This document shows positions 24,166 to 25,061 of a stretch of 25,061 nt of DNA, piece by piece. The DNA is taken from the NCBI GenBank assembly GCA_017849395.1, contig JAFIHO010000095.1, positions 1-25,061 of the forward strand. The letters run 5' to 3'. A model generated the notes under the pieces. That model searched no databases. It was not told the origin of the DNA and was given only the letters and a program-made list of their open reading frames with translations. The position numbers were made by a program, and so were the translations under genes. This DNA is from Hyphomicrobiales bacterium. GTDB lineage: Bacteria; Pseudomonadota; Alphaproteobacteria; Micropepsales; Micropepsaceae. The number at the start of each line of letters is the position of its first letter. Within the stretch, counting starts at the first letter, position 1.

Positions 24166-24948
24166 CTATTGCTTCCTGAACATCCAGCGCAGGATGTTGG
24201 GCAACAGCCAACCGCCATGCACATCGGAATGGGCGCCGTCGCCCCATTCATGATCCACGATATAGCGAGGCCCCGGAACATTCTTCGCGTCGGCATTGGC
24301 GTTGGCCCACAGCAACGCCGACAGCATCTGCTGGTTGGCTAGGAACCAGCTGCCATGCTCGTTGTTCAGGTCGTTCGCGCCGTCCTGCAGAAATATCCGG
24401 ATTGGCCGGATGGGGCTCTTGCGGATCAGGCCCGGATAGGTGTCGCCGCCCACGATGATTGGCGTGGTGGTGGTGGCGGGCTTGTATCCGATGGAGGTGT
24501 AGCTGCCGATCATGCTGATGACATTGCCGAACGCTTCCGGCTTGTTCCAGGCCACCGTCCAGGCGCAGATCGCGCCGCTGGAGGTGCCGCCGATAGCGCG
24601 TTTCATCGGATCGCTGGTGAAACTGTAAGACTTCGCTACTTCCGGCAGCAGTTCCTCGGTCAGGAAGCGCGCATAGGTGTCGTTCACCGCGTCATACTCC
24701 GGCGCGCGGTGATTGGGATTTCCGGTGCCAAGATTGTCGGGATAATGCTCGGTGCCCAGATTGCCGGGCGTAATGAAGATGCCCAGGGTCTGCGGGATGT
24801 CGCCCTTGGCGATGAGATTGTCCAGGACCACCGGGATATTGAGCGGGCCTTGCGGATTGATGGCGCGCTGACCGTCCTGGAACACCAGCAGGTTGGGCGG
24901 GCTCTTGGCGTCATACTTGGCGGGTACATAAATCCAGTAGCGCCGCAC
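24166..24948 (-). CDS. enterochelin-esterase-like alpha/beta hydrolase, N-terminus uncertain
   Basis: The 260-aa frame from the GTG at 24948 encodes an esterase D/Fes-type hydrolase: RRYWIYVPAKYD, PNLLVFQDGQ (18-27), GTEHYPDNLG, the nucleophile elbow GTSSG (Ser123), FLQDGANDL (187-194, likely acid residue) and WGDGAHSDVHGG (235-246, catalytic His). Members cleave esters of sugars, siderophores or aromatic acids. Family-like sequence continues upstream of the GTG in the same frame (for example PLEFRSKIIADTV) with no good start codon, until a TAG at 25042-25044. A signal peptide would be expected there. The gene is therefore either started at GTG 24948 without its usual N-terminus, or frameshifted near 25041, or affected by sequence error close to the window edge. 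Confidence 0.8.
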   Translation of the reverse strand: MRRYWIYVPAKYDAKSPPNLLVFQDGQRAINPQGPLNIPVVLDNLIAKGDIPQTLGIFITPGNLGTEHYPDNLGTGNPNHRAPEYDAVNDTYARFLTEELLPEVAKSYSFTSDPMKRAIGGTSSGAICAWTVAWNKPEAFGNVISMIGSYTSIGYKPATTTTPIIVGGDTYPGLIRKSPIRPIRIFLQDGANDLNNEHGSWFLANQQMLSALLWANANADAKNVPGPRYIVDHEWGDGAHSDVHGGWLLPNILRWMFRKQ

Positions 24949-25061
24949 CGTGTCCGCGATGATCTTGCTGCGGAATTCCAGCGGCCCGATCCGCTTGCCC
25001 TTGGGACCACCGGGCTGGCGCCGGGCGCCCGCGCCCGCCGGCTAGTCCCCGCGCTCTCGTC

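Overview
This is a GC-rich, densely coding bacterial window with no RNA genes, insertion sequences or CRISPR arrays that I can see. The protein families and the small CC0125/CC1285-like protein point to an alphaproteobacterium (Sphingomonadales, Caulobacterales or Micropepsales-like). This is inference: several families here (PVC-type heme domains, DUF1592/DUF1588, DUF1552) are also abundant in Acidobacteria and Planctomycetes. No stretch over 300 bases lacks a gene; the largest gaps (about 225 and 215 bp) hold candidate operators.

Region 1 (1-9383) is a patchwork of catabolic genes in short convergent and divergent units. It holds the 3' end of a c-type cytochrome, a secreted xylose-isomerase-like TIM barrel protein, a PQQ-sugar-dehydrogenase-like beta-propeller followed by a secreted D-aminoacylase-like amidohydrolase, a luciferase-like flavin oxidoreductase, an HDAC-like deacetylase, a 2-keto-4-pentenoate-hydratase-like enzyme and a gamma-glutamyltransferase-like Ntn hydrolase.

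Region 2 (about 9554-15577, plus strand) is a probable operon or pair of operons. It starts after a perfect 19-bp palindrome and encodes a DUF1592/DUF1588 heme protein, a Tat-exported DUF1552 protein, a cytochrome b561, a CC0125/CC1285-like secreted protein, a possible 25-aa peptide and a secreted protein of unknown function.

Region 3 (15584-23023, minus strand) runs head-on into region 2 with only 6 bp between the stop codons. It encodes a longer diheme DUF1592 protein, a second DUF1552 protein whose start overlaps the preceding stop, a secreted ankyrin protein and a PQQ quinohemoprotein alcohol dehydrogenase. The two convergent clusters thus each carry a DUF1592-DUF1552 pair with different electron-transfer partners (membrane cytochrome b561 versus a soluble PQQ/heme dehydrogenase). 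I infer a periplasmic oxidation system whose substrate is unknown. This is the best candidate for an undescribed system in the window.

Region 4 (23024-25061) holds a divergently transcribed secreted amidohydrolase and, abutting it tail to tail, an enterochelin-esterase-like alpha/beta hydrolase whose expected N-terminus is interrupted near the window edge.
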